DNA from: Leptospirales bacterium
Lineage (GTDB): Bacteria > Spirochaetota > Leptospiria > Leptospirales > Leptonemataceae
DNA length: 64,000 nt
Assembly (NCBI GenBank): GCA_019694685.1
Contig: JAIBBM010000001.1
Span: 62,001 to 126,000, forward strand
Reading direction: 5' to 3'
Numbering within the stretch: position 1 is the stretch's first letter; every line of letters starts with the position of its first letter. The translations under genes were made by a program, and so were the position numbers. The notes under the pieces are model-generated. The model worked only from the letters and a program-made list of their open reading frames with translations. It was not told the origin of the DNA and searched no databases. Below are positions 7,838 through 16,802 of this stretch, piece by piece.

Positions 7838-8900
7838 CGTTTCTGGAACTGTCCGGGCCCTCACCGCATTCATTCTTGTAACCGCATCCTTTCTCATTTC
7901 TTCTTCCATATTTGCAGAATCGGGCAAGGAAGAAAAAGGACCGACGCGCGTAGAGGCGCTTCGTGCGAAAATTCTCTACGCAAGTTCCACCGAACGCAGA
8001 AATGAAATCCGTAAGGTCAAGAGCCTGGCCGCGGACGAACAGAAACTGTTGATCCCGGACGTAGTCAAACTGTGCACGGAAGATCTAGATCCAAATGTTC
8101 GCGAAACCAGCATTCGCATTCTGACAGAAATGAAAACGCAGGAAGCGGAAAAAGCCTTCCTCACGGCGCTGAAGGACAAAGTAGATGACGTGCAGCTGGC
8201 TGCCATCAGCGGCCTTCGCGAAATTCGCTCCAAAGAAGCAGGCCCACCTCTGGTTGAATTGCTGAAGAGTCTGGACGTTAAGAAAGAACAAACCAAATAC
8301 AGCTCCATCATGCGAGCGTTAGGCGCTCTTCATCATAAAACGGACTCTGCTCCTTTGATCAAGACAGCGGAAGAAGCAGACACTCACGAAGAAATTCGCA
8401 GATCCATCATACTGTATCTGGGGGATGTAAAGGCACAGGATGGTTACGAGTTCTTAATCAAGCTCGCGCGAAACGAAGAAAAAGAGCCAGATCTCCGGGC
8501 GTATGCAGTCAATTCCATCGGGCGCATGAAAGAAGCGCGAGCAGTTCCGGATCTCAAGCAAATACTCGAAACCATTCGCAATCAAAAAAGCCCGAAGGAA
8601 AGAGCGCGCATGAGCCGTCTTCGTTTCCAGAGCATGGTTGCACTCATGCGGCTGGGAGACAGGTCCATGGTCCCAGAAGTCATGTCCGCCGCACGCGATG
8701 ATGATCCGGTGGTTCGCCTTCGCGCTGTGAGACAGCTCGGTGAGATGCGCACTCCGGAAGCAAAAGAACTCCTCGAATTCAAATCCAAATATGATGAAAA
8801 CGCGCGAGTGAAGAAAGCCGCAAAACTGGCGCTGGATGAATGGGACAAAACTCCAGGAGACACAGGATCCGACCTGGACGATTCAGACAAAGAAAAATGA
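7764..8900 (+). CDS. exported HEAT-repeat protein (start uncertain)
   Basis: From about position 7851 the frame encodes a clear signal peptide ([21 protein letters not shown], cleavage before ESGK), then about 320 residues of HEAT/armadillo-type helical repeats (for example [15 protein letters not shown] and [16 protein letters not shown]), and an acidic tail. It is probably a periplasmic or lipid-facing scaffold. The start is odd: the last ATG in frame (7764) lies inside the receiver gene and adds 29 unrelated residues, while the expected start at 7851 is GTC, not a normal start codon. TCTGGA lies just before it. A substitution, a sequencing error or a rare start are all possible. The stop overlaps the next ATG (ATGA). 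Confidence 0.8.
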   Translation: MWKTREWSPCSKEESWNSNPESAHNVSGTVRALTAFILVTASFLISSSIFAESGKEEKGPTRVEALRAKILYASSTERRNEIRKVKSLAADEQKLLIPDVVKLCTEDLDPNVRETSIRILTEMKTQEAEKAFLTALKDKVDDVQLAAISGLREIRSKEAGPPLVELLKSLDVKKEQTKYSSIMRALGALHHKTDSAPLIKTAEEADTHEEIRRSIILYLGDVKAQDGYEFLIKLARNEEKEPDLRAYAVNSIGRMKEARAVPDLKQILETIRNQKSPKERARMSRLRFQSMVALMRLGDRSMVPEVMSAARDDDPVVRLRAVRQLGEMRTPEAKELLEFKSKYDENARVKKAAKLALDEWDKTPGDTGSDLDDSDKEK

Positions 8901-9355
8901 TTCGCTCACTTCTGTTCACGATTCTATTTCTGGGAAGCATTCCTGGTTTCGCTCAACAAAAAGAAGAAGTATATGAGGGAGACATTCGCGAGTCCGATTT
9001 GCGCAGGCGCGAACTTGTGGAAAAAGTCAAGAAGGGTGAAATACCGGCCGCCATCAAGCTTCGATTCTCAAGAAAAGAATCGGATTTCCTGGTCTTCTAC
9101 GACATAGAAGGTCGTTCCATCTACTATCGCTACCGCGAAGATCGTTTTGATACGGACGCGGAAAAGAGAGTGGCAGATCTGATTGCAGGAGAAGCCTACG
9201 AGGTCACGGGCCCATTTCTTGGCATGTACTACGCCTCCATGATGCACTCATCGGATCATCCAAAGTACAAAGAAATGCTGAACAACGCAGATGCGATCCC
9301 CGCTTTCCTATTCAAGTCTGCACGACCCCTTCGAATCGAACAGATCCTTTTATAG
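8897..9355 (+). CDS. exported hypothetical protein
   Basis: A 152-residue protein with an N-terminal signal peptide ([19 protein letters not shown], cleavage before QQKEE), hence periplasmic or outer-membrane associated. There is no lipobox cysteine. The rest is charged, with an ESDFLVFYDIEGRSIYYRYR segment; I do not recognise a family. The ATG overlaps the stop of the HEAT-repeat gene (ATGA at 8897-8900), so the two are translationally coupled and probably functionally linked. Confidence 0.8.
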   Translation: MIRSLLFTILFLGSIPGFAQQKEEVYEGDIRESDLRRRELVEKVKKGEIPAAIKLRFSRKESDFLVFYDIEGRSIYYRYREDRFDTDAEKRVADLIAGEAYEVTGPFLGMYYASMMHSSDHPKYKEMLNNADAIPAFLFKSARPLRIEQILL

Positions 9356-9402
9356 AATCAAATAGTACTTGAAAGCAGCGCTTTTTTCCAGCTTCCTGGT
9401 TT

Positions 9403-10557
9403 GTGGCTGAGTTCCGAAACAAAGATGAGTTGCTGCGAGGACATGCAGAAACCGCAAAGCAATTTCAGGAGCGCTGGGACCAGAAAGGGATCACAGGCAT
9501 CCTCGACGAATTAGAAGATCTGGAGTCTCTCACGGCACGTGCCGACTTCTGGGATGACCCGGAGCGTGCGAAGAAGACTTCGATGAAGAAGTCAGAGCTT
9601 GAAAAAAGAACGCAACCCTGGCGCGATCTTCGCCGCGATCTGGATGAATTCCCGGACCTCGTAGACCTCACTCTGGAAGAAGTCAAAGATCAAAAAGCGG
9701 CCATCGAAGGACTCGAAGGTGATCTTCACAAGATCAGGGAACGCCTCGAAGACACGCTCCTCGCAGAAGCGTTGACCGGCGAAGATGACGGCAGAGACGC
9801 CATTGTTACGATTTCATCCGGAGCCGGCGGCACGGAAAGCCAGGACTGGACTGAAATGCTTTTGCGCATGTACCTTCGCTGGTTTGAAAAGCGTGGCTTT
9901 CGCGTAGAGACAGCAGACATACAACAGGGTGAAGAAGCGGGAATCAAAAACGCCACGCTCATTGTTCGCGGTGAAAATGCATTTGGCCTTTTGAATGCGG
10001 AAAATGGAGTTCACAGACTGGTTCGGATTTCCCCTTTTGATTCAAACAAAAGAAGACATACTTCTTTCGCAGCCGTGCACGTGACTCCGGACATTGATGA
10101 TTCCATCATTGTCAACATTGATGAAAAAGATCTTCGCATTGATACATATCGTTCGAGCGGCGCAGGTGGACAGCACGTAAACAAAACAGACTCCGCTGTG
10201 AGAATCACACACAATCCTACAGGAATTGTTGTGCAGTGTCAGAATGAACGTTCGCAGATGAAAAACAAATCTACTGCGATGAAAATGCTCAAGGCAAGGC
10301 TCCACGAATTAGAAAAACGAAAACTCGAAGACGACATTGAAAGTCGCTCCGGAGAAAAACGAGACGTAGCATGGGGCAGTCAAATTCGAAGCTATGTAAT
10401 GCATCCCTACAAACTGGTGAAGGACCTTCGCACAGATTATGAAACAGGCAATGTAGACGCAGTCATGGACGGAGATCTAGATCCGTTCGTAAATGCGTAT
10501 CTCAAAAGCCTCGCTGGAATGGGACCGGCGCTCAAAGCCGGAGAGAAAGCAGAGTAA
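9403..10557 (+). CDS. prfB: peptide chain release factor 2
   Basis: RF2 of 384 residues; recognises UGA and UAA and triggers peptide release. Visible are the PCRF domain, the SPF tripeptide in VRISPFDSNKRRHTSF that distinguishes RF2 from RF1, and the catalytic GGQ in SSGAGGQHVNKTDSAV. The gene is open throughout without the in-frame UGA that gives the autoregulatory +1 frameshift in many bacteria. The start is GTG at 9403, with no clear Shine-Dalgarno. A rho-independent terminator follows at 10562. Confidence 0.96.
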   Translation: MAEFRNKDELLRGHAETAKQFQERWDQKGITGILDELEDLESLTARADFWDDPERAKKTSMKKSELEKRTQPWRDLRRDLDEFPDLVDLTLEEVKDQKAAIEGLEGDLHKIRERLEDTLLAEALTGEDDGRDAIVTISSGAGGTESQDWTEMLLRMYLRWFEKRGFRVETADIQQGEEAGIKNATLIVRGENAFGLLNAENGVHRLVRISPFDSNKRRHTSFAAVHVTPDIDDSIIVNIDEKDLRIDTYRSSGAGGQHVNKTDSAVRITHNPTGIVVQCQNERSQMKNKSTAMKMLKARLHELEKRKLEDDIESRSGEKRDVAWGSQIRSYVMHPYKLVKDLRTDYETGNVDAVMDGDLDPFVNAYLKSLAGMGPALKAGEKAE

Positions 10558-10561
10558 AGGC

Positions 10562-10587
10562 ATCCGTAGTGGTACGGATATTTTTTT
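10562..10587 (+). terminator. rho-independent terminator after prfB
   Basis: ATCCGTA (10562-10568), loop GTGG, TACGGAT (10573-10579), then ATTTTTTT. A seven-base perfect stem with a T-run, five bases after the prfB stop codon. Confidence 0.85.
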
Positions 10588-10646
10588 CCAATCACGGATT
10601 CGTTTTCTACTCGTAAGACCCGAGCGTTTCGCCTTCGTTTTACACG

Positions 10647-13097
10647 TTGAGCGATTTTTCTAAATCAGTTTTCAAATACATCGCCGGAATTGCGGTAACC
10701 ATTTTTCTCTGTGTTTTCCTGGTATTCTGGCTGATCTATTCCCGTACGCTGCAAGCGCAGGAAGAAGAGCTGTCTCGAATTGTTGCACAGGAAGCACGAG
10801 CCCTGTCCGTCAACGGTACCTTGATCCGTACTGCCACTGGACGCGACACTACACCTGAGGAAATCCAAAGATTACTCGCCGTGACGAAAGAGGGAACTGG
10901 ATTTGAAATTGTGGTCGGTCGCGATGTGGGCGATCGCTTCAGCATCTTCGCATCGAGCGAACGAGGTTTTGAATCTCTCGATCTCCCCTGGACAAGCGAC
11001 AGGGCCGTTCCTATGAAGCGAGCACTGAAAGGTGAAACTGGTCATGATTCCACCGTGGACTATGAAGGCAAAGAGGTGATCGCAGCCTATGCACCTGTGC
11101 CAGACCTTCATCTGGGTCTGGTTGCCAAGATGGATCGCAGTGTGATTCGCGAACTGTATTTCTATTCTGTCATCCTGAGCATCTTGCTGGCTGCAGCGCT
11201 TTCTATTCTTGTGAGTGTCATTGTTTGGCGCGTTTCGCGCATTTCGTTAGAAAAACGGATTCTACGACCCACTCTCTCGCGCTATGAACTCATGCTGAAT
11301 CGGTCTCCTCATTGCATTCACGAGATGGGCCCCAACGGCGCGTTTATTTCCATGAACGATGCCGGGCTACGAATGATTCGAAAGCGAAAAGAAGAAATTG
11401 AGGGACTTCATTGTCTTGATCTGGTTCACCATTCCGATCAAGCGAGGGTCAAGATGCTCTTCGAACGCGCTCTCAAAGGTGAACCTGTCGAATTCGAATT
11501 CAAAATGGTTTCAGGAAAAAGCGCACGCTCAGACTTCACTCCGTGGAAAAATGAAGCGGGCAAAGTCACGCGCATCATTGGAACTACTGTTGATTTGTCG
11601 GATGAACTTCAGGCCGCCGAAAACGTGCGGACGCTTGAGAATCTGTTGATGGAAACAGAACGCATCAGCCAGACGGGAAGCTGGTCCCTGGACCTGAAGA
11701 CAGGCGAACTCGTCTGGTCCAGGGAGATTTACCACATCTTTGAAATCGAGCCCGAATTTGAACCATCTTACGAAGAATTCGTAAACAGCATTCATCCAGA
11801 AGATAGAGAGTTCGTAAACACGGCGTACAGGGAATCAGTTTCGTCACGTCAGCAATTTGATGTCACTCACAGGCTCCTCATGACGGATGGCCGCACCAAG
11901 TATGTAAGAGAACACGGAATTACGTACTATGATGGAGAGGGAGCCGCAGTGCGATCTGTTGGGACTGTGCAAGACATCACAGCAAGGATTGCCGCAGAGA
12001 CAAAACTCGCGCAGAGCGAAGCAAAGTACAGACTGCTTTTTGAGTCATCTCCAGATGCTATCCAGGTGGTTGATCCAGTCAAGCTCACGCGATTAGAGTT
12101 CAACGATGTGTCCGCAGCACGCCTCGGCTACACCCGCGAAGAATATGCGTCCATCAAAGTGGGCAATCTGAGCGACCCCACCACGGCGGAAACTTTCATC
12201 CAGAACATCATTCGAGACGGCGAGGTGGGTGCAAAAGGATCGATTCGAAAGAAGGACGGCGGGCTGCTGCACGTTCATACGATGGCAAAAAAGATCGAAA
12301 TCAATGGGCAGACCTATTTGTATATGATCAGCCGCGACATCACGGCAGAGGAAAATGCTCTTTCGCAGATCGCAGAAAATCTGGAAAAGGAAAAAGAACT
12401 CAATCGGCTTAGATCTGATTTTGTATCCATGATCTCACATCAATTTCGCACGCCGCTGGCCACTATGCATTCCAGTCTTCAGATCATGCAAATCTACTCC
12501 AAAAACGGTCATCCACCAGAAAAAATGAATGATCACCTGACGCGAATTGGAAACGAAATCCTGCGACTCACACAGCTCACAGAAGACGTACTGACCATGG
12601 GAAAGTATGCAGCGGGCGCCTTCGAATACAAACCGCAGGTCTCTGACATCGGTTGCGCGATCGGAGAAATTCTCGCACAAAGATTTCACGTGCTCTATCC
12701 ACAAAGACAATGTCAGTTGGAACGCGTGGGGCAACCGCGCAAGAGTGTGTTCGATTCTGTTCTCATGACCCACATATTCACGAACCTGATTTCTAACGCG
12801 TATCAGTATTCATCAGGACCCCCCCGAGTTGTGGTAAACTACGTTCCAGATGAAGTATTCGTGGACGTGATCGACGATGGTATTGGGATTTCGGAAGAGG
12901 ATCTCGGAAGGATTTTTCGACCCTTTTTTCGCGGACACAACGCACTCGCTGCCTCTGGTACCGGGCTCGGGCTGGCGATTGTTCAACAATTTTTGGAAAT
13001 GCACGGAGCGAGTATCTCGGTTCAGAGTGAACTCAATCACGGCACCACATTTCGCGTCCACATCCCGGACACACAAGAGTGGAGAACCCACCTGTGA
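10647..13097 (+). CDS. membrane-bound PAS sensor histidine kinase
   Basis: An 816-residue sensor kinase. TM1 (about residues 10-33) and TM2 (about 172-195) bracket a periplasmic Cache-like sensing domain. Three PAS domains follow (about 215-325, 330-450 and 460-570). The HisKA core has SDFVSMISHQFRTPL with phosphoacceptor His598, and the ATPase has NLISNAYQYS (N box), DDGIGI (G1) and GTGLGLAI (G2). All catalytic motifs are intact. The start is TTG at 10647 without a good Shine-Dalgarno. The stop overlaps the GTG of the next gene (GTGA), so its partner is probably the following receiver protein. The stimulus is not predictable. Confidence 0.93.
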   Translation: MSDFSKSVFKYIAGIAVTIFLCVFLVFWLIYSRTLQAQEEELSRIVAQEARALSVNGTLIRTATGRDTTPEEIQRLLAVTKEGTGFEIVVGRDVGDRFSIFASSERGFESLDLPWTSDRAVPMKRALKGETGHDSTVDYEGKEVIAAYAPVPDLHLGLVAKMDRSVIRELYFYSVILSILLAAALSILVSVIVWRVSRISLEKRILRPTLSRYELMLNRSPHCIHEMGPNGAFISMNDAGLRMIRKRKEEIEGLHCLDLVHHSDQARVKMLFERALKGEPVEFEFKMVSGKSARSDFTPWKNEAGKVTRIIGTTVDLSDELQAAENVRTLENLLMETERISQTGSWSLDLKTGELVWSREIYHIFEIEPEFEPSYEEFVNSIHPEDREFVNTAYRESVSSRQQFDVTHRLLMTDGRTKYVREHGITYYDGEGAAVRSVGTVQDITARIAAETKLAQSEAKYRLLFESSPDAIQVVDPVKLTRLEFNDVSAARLGYTREEYASIKVGNLSDPTTAETFIQNIIRDGEVGAKGSIRKKDGGLLHVHTMAKKIEINGQTYLYMISRDITAEENALSQIAENLEKEKELNRLRSDFVSMISHQFRTPLATMHSSLQIMQIYSKNGHPPEKMNDHLTRIGNEILRLTQLTEDVLTMGKYAAGAFEYKPQVSDIGCAIGEILAQRFHVLYPQRQCQLERVGQPRKSVFDSVLMTHIFTNLISNAYQYSSGPPRVVVNYVPDEVFVDVIDDGIGISEEDLGRIFRPFFRGHNALAASGTGLGLAIVQQFLEMHGASISVQSELNHGTTFRVHIPDTQEWRTHL

Positions 13098-14116
13098 AAG
13101 CGAGTATACTAGTGATCGAAGACGAAGTAGCGCTGCGCGAAAATATATGTGAACTACTCACGCTCGAAGGCTATGGTATCAGCGAAGCCACCGATGGAAT
13201 CCAAGGACTCGAAGAAGCAGTGCAGCGCCATCCGGATCTCATTCTATGCGACATTCTCATGCCTCGGATGAACGGGAAGGAATTTCTCGCAGAGGCAAGA
13301 CGCAGGCGCGAACTTCAGGATACACCGATTGTATTTCTAACTGCGCTTGCCTCCTCTGGAGAAGTGCGCGCTGGGATGAACCTTGGAGCGGATGATTATA
13401 TCACAAAACCCTTCTCTGCCGACGACTTGATTGTCACCATTGAAACAAGATTGGATCGCAAACGTCGTAGTATGCAAAGTATCCAATCGCGCGTGGAAAA
13501 AATTTTGTGGCGATTTGGAGATCAGACATCTGCGGACTTGAACGATCCACTCAATGCCATCGTTTTACCCGCGCGAGTACTGGCAGAGAGAAATCAGAAT
13601 CTTGAAAAAGATGATATCCGCGTTCTCGCTCGCGGGATTCTCAATGCTTCATCCGAACTTAGCCGGAATATAGATCACCTTCTGTGGCAACAATACCTGG
13701 ATCAAAAAATACAATCATGGCAAGATGACTCTTTCAAACTGACGACAGAGTGGATCCTGAGCACCTTGCGCAGTACTCTCTGCGATGGGGATACATTTCA
13801 AATTCAAGGCCATGTAGACATCACGGTACGCGGCAGCGAAGAAATATTGCGACAAATATTGAGAGAAGCTGCTTTCATCGCCCTCTTTGAGGCTGAAGCA
13901 AAACCACTCATTGTTTCCATATCTACAGAATCCGACCACGTCGTGCTGCGAATGGGTTGTCCGCGCGGCGTGGAAGCTCAAGAGGCGAACAAACGAGCAG
14001 AACAAGAGGGAGAAAAGATCATAGCAACTCTTCTTGAATCCTGCGGAGGTCAGTACGAAAGAAAGACAATCAATCAATACGATCACCTAACACTTTTGTT
14101 GCGGTTAGTTCCGTGA
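13094..14116 (+). CDS. response regulator fused to a degenerate kinase-like core
   Basis: Residues 1-125 are a complete receiver (Asp53 in LCDILMPRMNG, Thr/Ala in FLTALA, Lys in TKPF). Residues 140-340 resemble a histidine kinase core that has lost its catalytic residues: SADLNDPLNAIVLPAR matches the HisKA helix HDLRTPLNAI but without the histidine, and the region aligned with the ATPase shows no N, G1 or G2 box. It may bind or allosterically control another kinase. The start is GTG at 13094, overlapping the kinase stop. The gene overlaps the next one by GTGA. Confidence 0.85.
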   Translation: MKASILVIEDEVALRENICELLTLEGYGISEATDGIQGLEEAVQRHPDLILCDILMPRMNGKEFLAEARRRRELQDTPIVFLTALASSGEVRAGMNLGADDYITKPFSADDLIVTIETRLDRKRRSMQSIQSRVEKILWRFGDQTSADLNDPLNAIVLPARVLAERNQNLEKDDIRVLARGILNASSELSRNIDHLLWQQYLDQKIQSWQDDSFKLTTEWILSTLRSTLCDGDTFQIQGHVDITVRGSEEILRQILREAAFIALFEAEAKPLIVSISTESDHVVLRMGCPRGVEAQEANKRAEQEGEKIIATLLESCGGQYERKTINQYDHLTLLLRLVP

Positions 14117-14769
14117 ACATACCATGGAAACAGATCGCCTCTGAATTGGAGGATGCAATCCTCATTCTGGACCCCTCACTCGGTATTCAGTTTATCAATC
14201 AGGCAGCATCGAGAGTGTTTGGGTACACGGAGCAGGACGTTCTCCGAAAACCAATCGACTTTCTACTGGAATCGGAGACCATGAGGAAACACTCTGAATA
14301 TCTCGCGCGCCACCCGGAATCCGTCCCCACAGAAACGATGCCTCCACATACAGGAGTGAGAGTTAAACGAAAAGACGGTGAGCTCCTCGAAGCGAATATC
14401 ATTGTTACCCGGCTCACCTCGGAGAGTGGAACGCACTACCTGGCAACCGTTCGACCGTGCGAGGAAGAGCGTCCAAACAAATCAAACAGCGCAGAATTCG
14501 CGCAACATGTTCTGGACGCAATTGACGCTCACGTGGCGATCATGGACTCCAGCGGAACGATTGTTGCCGTCAATTCCGCATGGCGCAGATTTGCAGAACA
14601 AAACGATGGGCGTGATGTCACAGAGGGAGCCAACTATCTCCTTGTATGTGACAGAGCATCCGCGGACGACCGCGCAGTAGAAGAAATCGCGTCCGGCATT
14701 CGCAAACTGCTGCAGAATGGAGGCGCCCATTTCGACATGAGTACCCGTGCCATTCCAGGAGAGGGATGA
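14113..14769 (+). CDS. PAS fragment of the split hybrid kinase (piece 1)
   Basis: Residues 1-115 are a full PAS domain (ELEDAILILDPSLGIQFINQ, RVFGYTEQDVLRKP, RRKDGELLE-like core VKRKDGELLEAN). Residues 130-218 begin a second PAS of the AVNSAWRRFAEQN type, cut off at AIPGEG by TGA. The remainder of that PAS continues in the next frame. The start is GTG at 14113 overlapping the upstream stop. On its own it would be a soluble sensor without output. Confidence 0.7.
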   Translation: MNIPWKQIASELEDAILILDPSLGIQFINQAASRVFGYTEQDVLRKPIDFLLESETMRKHSEYLARHPESVPTETMPPHTGVRVKRKDGELLEANIIVTRLTSESGTHYLATVRPCEEERPNKSNSAEFAQHVLDAIDAHVAIMDSSGTIVAVNSAWRRFAEQNDGRDVTEGANYLLVCDRASADDRAVEEIASGIRKLLQNGGAHFDMSTRAIPGEG

Positions 14770-16079
14770 CCTGGTATACAATGCACGCAATTCCCTTCGT
14801 TTGGGCACAAGCCAGGTATGTGGCCGTAATCCACGAAAATGTTACAGCCAGGGTAACCACGCAGATACGGCAACAAGAGCTCGAAAGTCTCTTCATTGAC
14901 TCCACTCGAATTGCAAAGCTCGGCGGGTGGAGGTTGGATAGAAAGAGCGGGCTCATCATCTGCACAGAAACACTCCTGGAGTTGCTTGATCTTTCGCCTC
15001 GCGCTCGCCTGACGTGGCCCGTCATCAAATCGATGATTTCTCGTGGGTCTGCACAAGTATTGATTGGTGCGGTACACCGAGCATTCAAACGGGGAGCAGG
15101 GTTCGATGTTCAATTCCAGATCGAGACTGCAACGGGTAAGTGGATCTGGGTTCGATGCGCCGGCGAAGCGAGGCGCCGCTTCTCTGACATCACTGGTCTT
15201 TCTGGAATTCTGCAGGATGTGAGCGCTAGCGTTCGCAGCGACATTGCCCTGGATATGGAACGCAAACGATTGGAGCTGGCTATGCAAATCTCCCGTCAGG
15301 CGCTCTTTGAAATCGACATTCCCTCGGGAGACATCTTCTGGGATGCCAGAGCGTTTGAAATACACGGGCAAAATCCGTCTGCCTTCACTCCGAACCTGCG
15401 CACATTGGATTCACTTCTCATTCCTGAGGACCAGGGGCTCACTGATCGGGTGCAAGCATTCTTTGAAAGCGAAAGACGAATCTGGCACGAGCAGTACAGA
15501 ATCAAAACGCCAGATGATGGGATTCACTACATAGAAACGCTTGGAACCATTCTGCGAACGGACCGTCCGAGGATCATTGGGATTGCTCGCGACATCACTG
15601 CGCGCCGGGAAATTCAGCTGGAACTGGTTCAGGCAAGGGAAGCCGCGGAAGCAGCTACACGAGCGAAGAGCAGATTTCTGGCCAACATGTCTCATGATAT
15701 CCGGACTCCCATGACTGGAATACTTGGATTTATTAAACTATTACAGAACTCGGGACTCAATCAGGACCAGCAAAGTTACGCCGACATGGCCGCATCTGCG
15801 GCCGGATCCCTCCGAACCATTCTGGACGACATCCTGGATTTTTCGCGAATCGAAAGTGGAATGCTGCGCCTGGAAAAGATTCCAGTGAATGTTGCGGATC
15901 TTTTGAGCGAATGCACTGGACTATTCAGACTCTCAGCGATGGAAAAAGGCGTTGAACTCGTTTACGATCTCGCACCTGAAACGCCGGCGTTCATACTGGG
16001 AGATCCTGTAAGACTCAAGCAGATATTAAACAACCTGATTGGCAATGCGGTCAAGTTTACGGAGAAGGGCAGAATATAA
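14766..16079 (+). CDS. PAS-HisKA fragment with truncated ATPase (piece 2)
   Basis: Begins at an ATG overlapping the preceding TGA. It completes the split PAS (WYTMHAIPFVWAQARYVAVI), then carries two further PAS-like segments (about residues 45-150 and 165-280) and a HisKA domain with phosphoacceptor His in SRFLANMSHDIRTPM. It runs through the ATPase N box NLIGNAVKFT and stops at TAA immediately after EKGRI. Without the G1 and G2 boxes it should lack kinase activity, though the histidine could still accept phosphate from another kinase. Confidence 0.7.
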   Translation: MTWYTMHAIPFVWAQARYVAVIHENVTARVTTQIRQQELESLFIDSTRIAKLGGWRLDRKSGLIICTETLLELLDLSPRARLTWPVIKSMISRGSAQVLIGAVHRAFKRGAGFDVQFQIETATGKWIWVRCAGEARRRFSDITGLSGILQDVSASVRSDIALDMERKRLELAMQISRQALFEIDIPSGDIFWDARAFEIHGQNPSAFTPNLRTLDSLLIPEDQGLTDRVQAFFESERRIWHEQYRIKTPDDGIHYIETLGTILRTDRPRIIGIARDITARREIQLELVQAREAAEAATRAKSRFLANMSHDIRTPMTGILGFIKLLQNSGLNQDQQSYADMAASAAGSLRTILDDILDFSRIESGMLRLEKIPVNVADLLSECTGLFRLSAMEKGVELVYDLAPETPAFILGDPVRLKQILNNLIGNAVKFTEKGRI

Positions 16080-16802
16080 GTGCGCGCGATTTGCTCCTGC
16101 GCTTTACACGAAACTTCAATTTGCAGCCTGTGCTTTGAAGTAACGGATACAGGAATAGGAATAGAGGAAGACCGTCTGGACAAAATCTTCAACCCATTCG
16201 CACAGGCGGACTCGTCCACCACCAGGCGCTACGGGGGCAGCGGGCTTGGCCTATCCATTTCCAGAGAACTCGCAGTCATGATGGGAGGAACTCTCACTGC
16301 ACGCGCAAATCATCCGCAGGGCACAACGTTTCGCTTTGAATCAAAAGTAATCATCGCGTCACCTGCTGGAAGACAGCCCCTCAAACATCCCGACCATCAG
16401 CGCATTGAAAACGGCCCCCGCATTCTAGTCGCGGACGATCACGAGCTCAATCGCATGTGCATCTCGCTGATGCTGAGAGAGCGCGGACTGGCGTGCGATC
16501 TTGCGACAAACGGACAGGAGGCTCTAGAAGCGGCCCGCACGGGTCAGTATAAGATCATATTCATGGACTGCCAGATGCCAGGACTGGATGGATACGCAGC
16601 CACGCAGCGCATTCGCCAGGAAAATCTAAACTACTCCCCCGCCATCATTGCTCTGACAGCCAATGCGCTCGAAGGAGAAAAGCAGCGTTGTTTTGAAGCG
16701 GGTATGGATGACTACATTGCAAAGCCAATCGATTTCGAACGAATGTTCGAATTGATCGGAAGATACTCCGGAGAACCAGAAGATAAAAATGGAAATTCTT
16801 GA
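16080..16802 (+). CDS. ATPase C-lobe plus receiver fragment (piece 3)
   Basis: In the same frame as piece 2, beginning with GTG straight after its TAA. It encodes the rest of the ATPase (DTGIGI, SGLGLSI) and an intact receiver (acidic VADD, Asp in FMDCQMPGLDG, Lys in AKPID). The receiver alone could still work as a phosphorelay acceptor with the Hpt protein encoded next, whose ATG lies 14 bases inside this gene. Confidence 0.7.
   Translation: MRAICSCALHETSICSLCFEVTDTGIGIEEDRLDKIFNPFAQADSSTTRRYGGSGLGLSISRELAVMMGGTLTARANHPQGTTFRFESKVIIASPAGRQPLKHPDHQRIENGPRILVADDHELNRMCISLMLRERGLACDLATNGQEALEAARTGQYKIIFMDCQMPGLDGYAATQRIRQENLNYSPAIIALTANALEGEKQRCFEAGMDDYIAKPIDFERMFELIGRYSGEPEDKNGNS

Larger units (their letters stand above)
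14113..16802 (+). pseudogene. ancestral PAS hybrid histidine kinase, disrupted twice
   Basis: Read across one frameshift and one stop codon, this span encodes a single PAS-PAS-PAS-HisKA-HATPase-receiver hybrid kinase of about 897 residues. Break 1: at the GGG run 14763-14765 the frame shifts by one base inside a PAS domain; adding one G restores AIPGEGMTWYTM. Break 2: an in-frame TAA (16077-16079) falls between the N box (NLIGNAVKFT) and the G1 box (DTGIGI) of the ATPase, so the upstream product cannot bind ATP fully. It could still be expressed as coupled pieces (ATGA at break 1, GTG directly after break 2). The three pieces are listed separately. Confidence 0.75.

Noticed and set aside
9356..9402. 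Terminator AAAGC-AGC-GCTTTTTT upstream of prfB
   Set aside because: The stem is only five pairs with a three-base loop and lies next to the prfB start; too weak to call, though some termination is possible.
14760..14770. Programmed -1 ribosomal frameshift at the PAS break
   Set aside because: No X-XXY-YYZ slippery heptamer precedes the stop and no strong downstream structure is evident; a plain indel in the G run explains it better.
14634..15371. 245-residue minus-strand open frame across the frameshift in the hybrid kinase
   Set aside because: The plus strand there encodes recognisable PAS domains on both sides of the break; the minus frame has no start signal or known motif.
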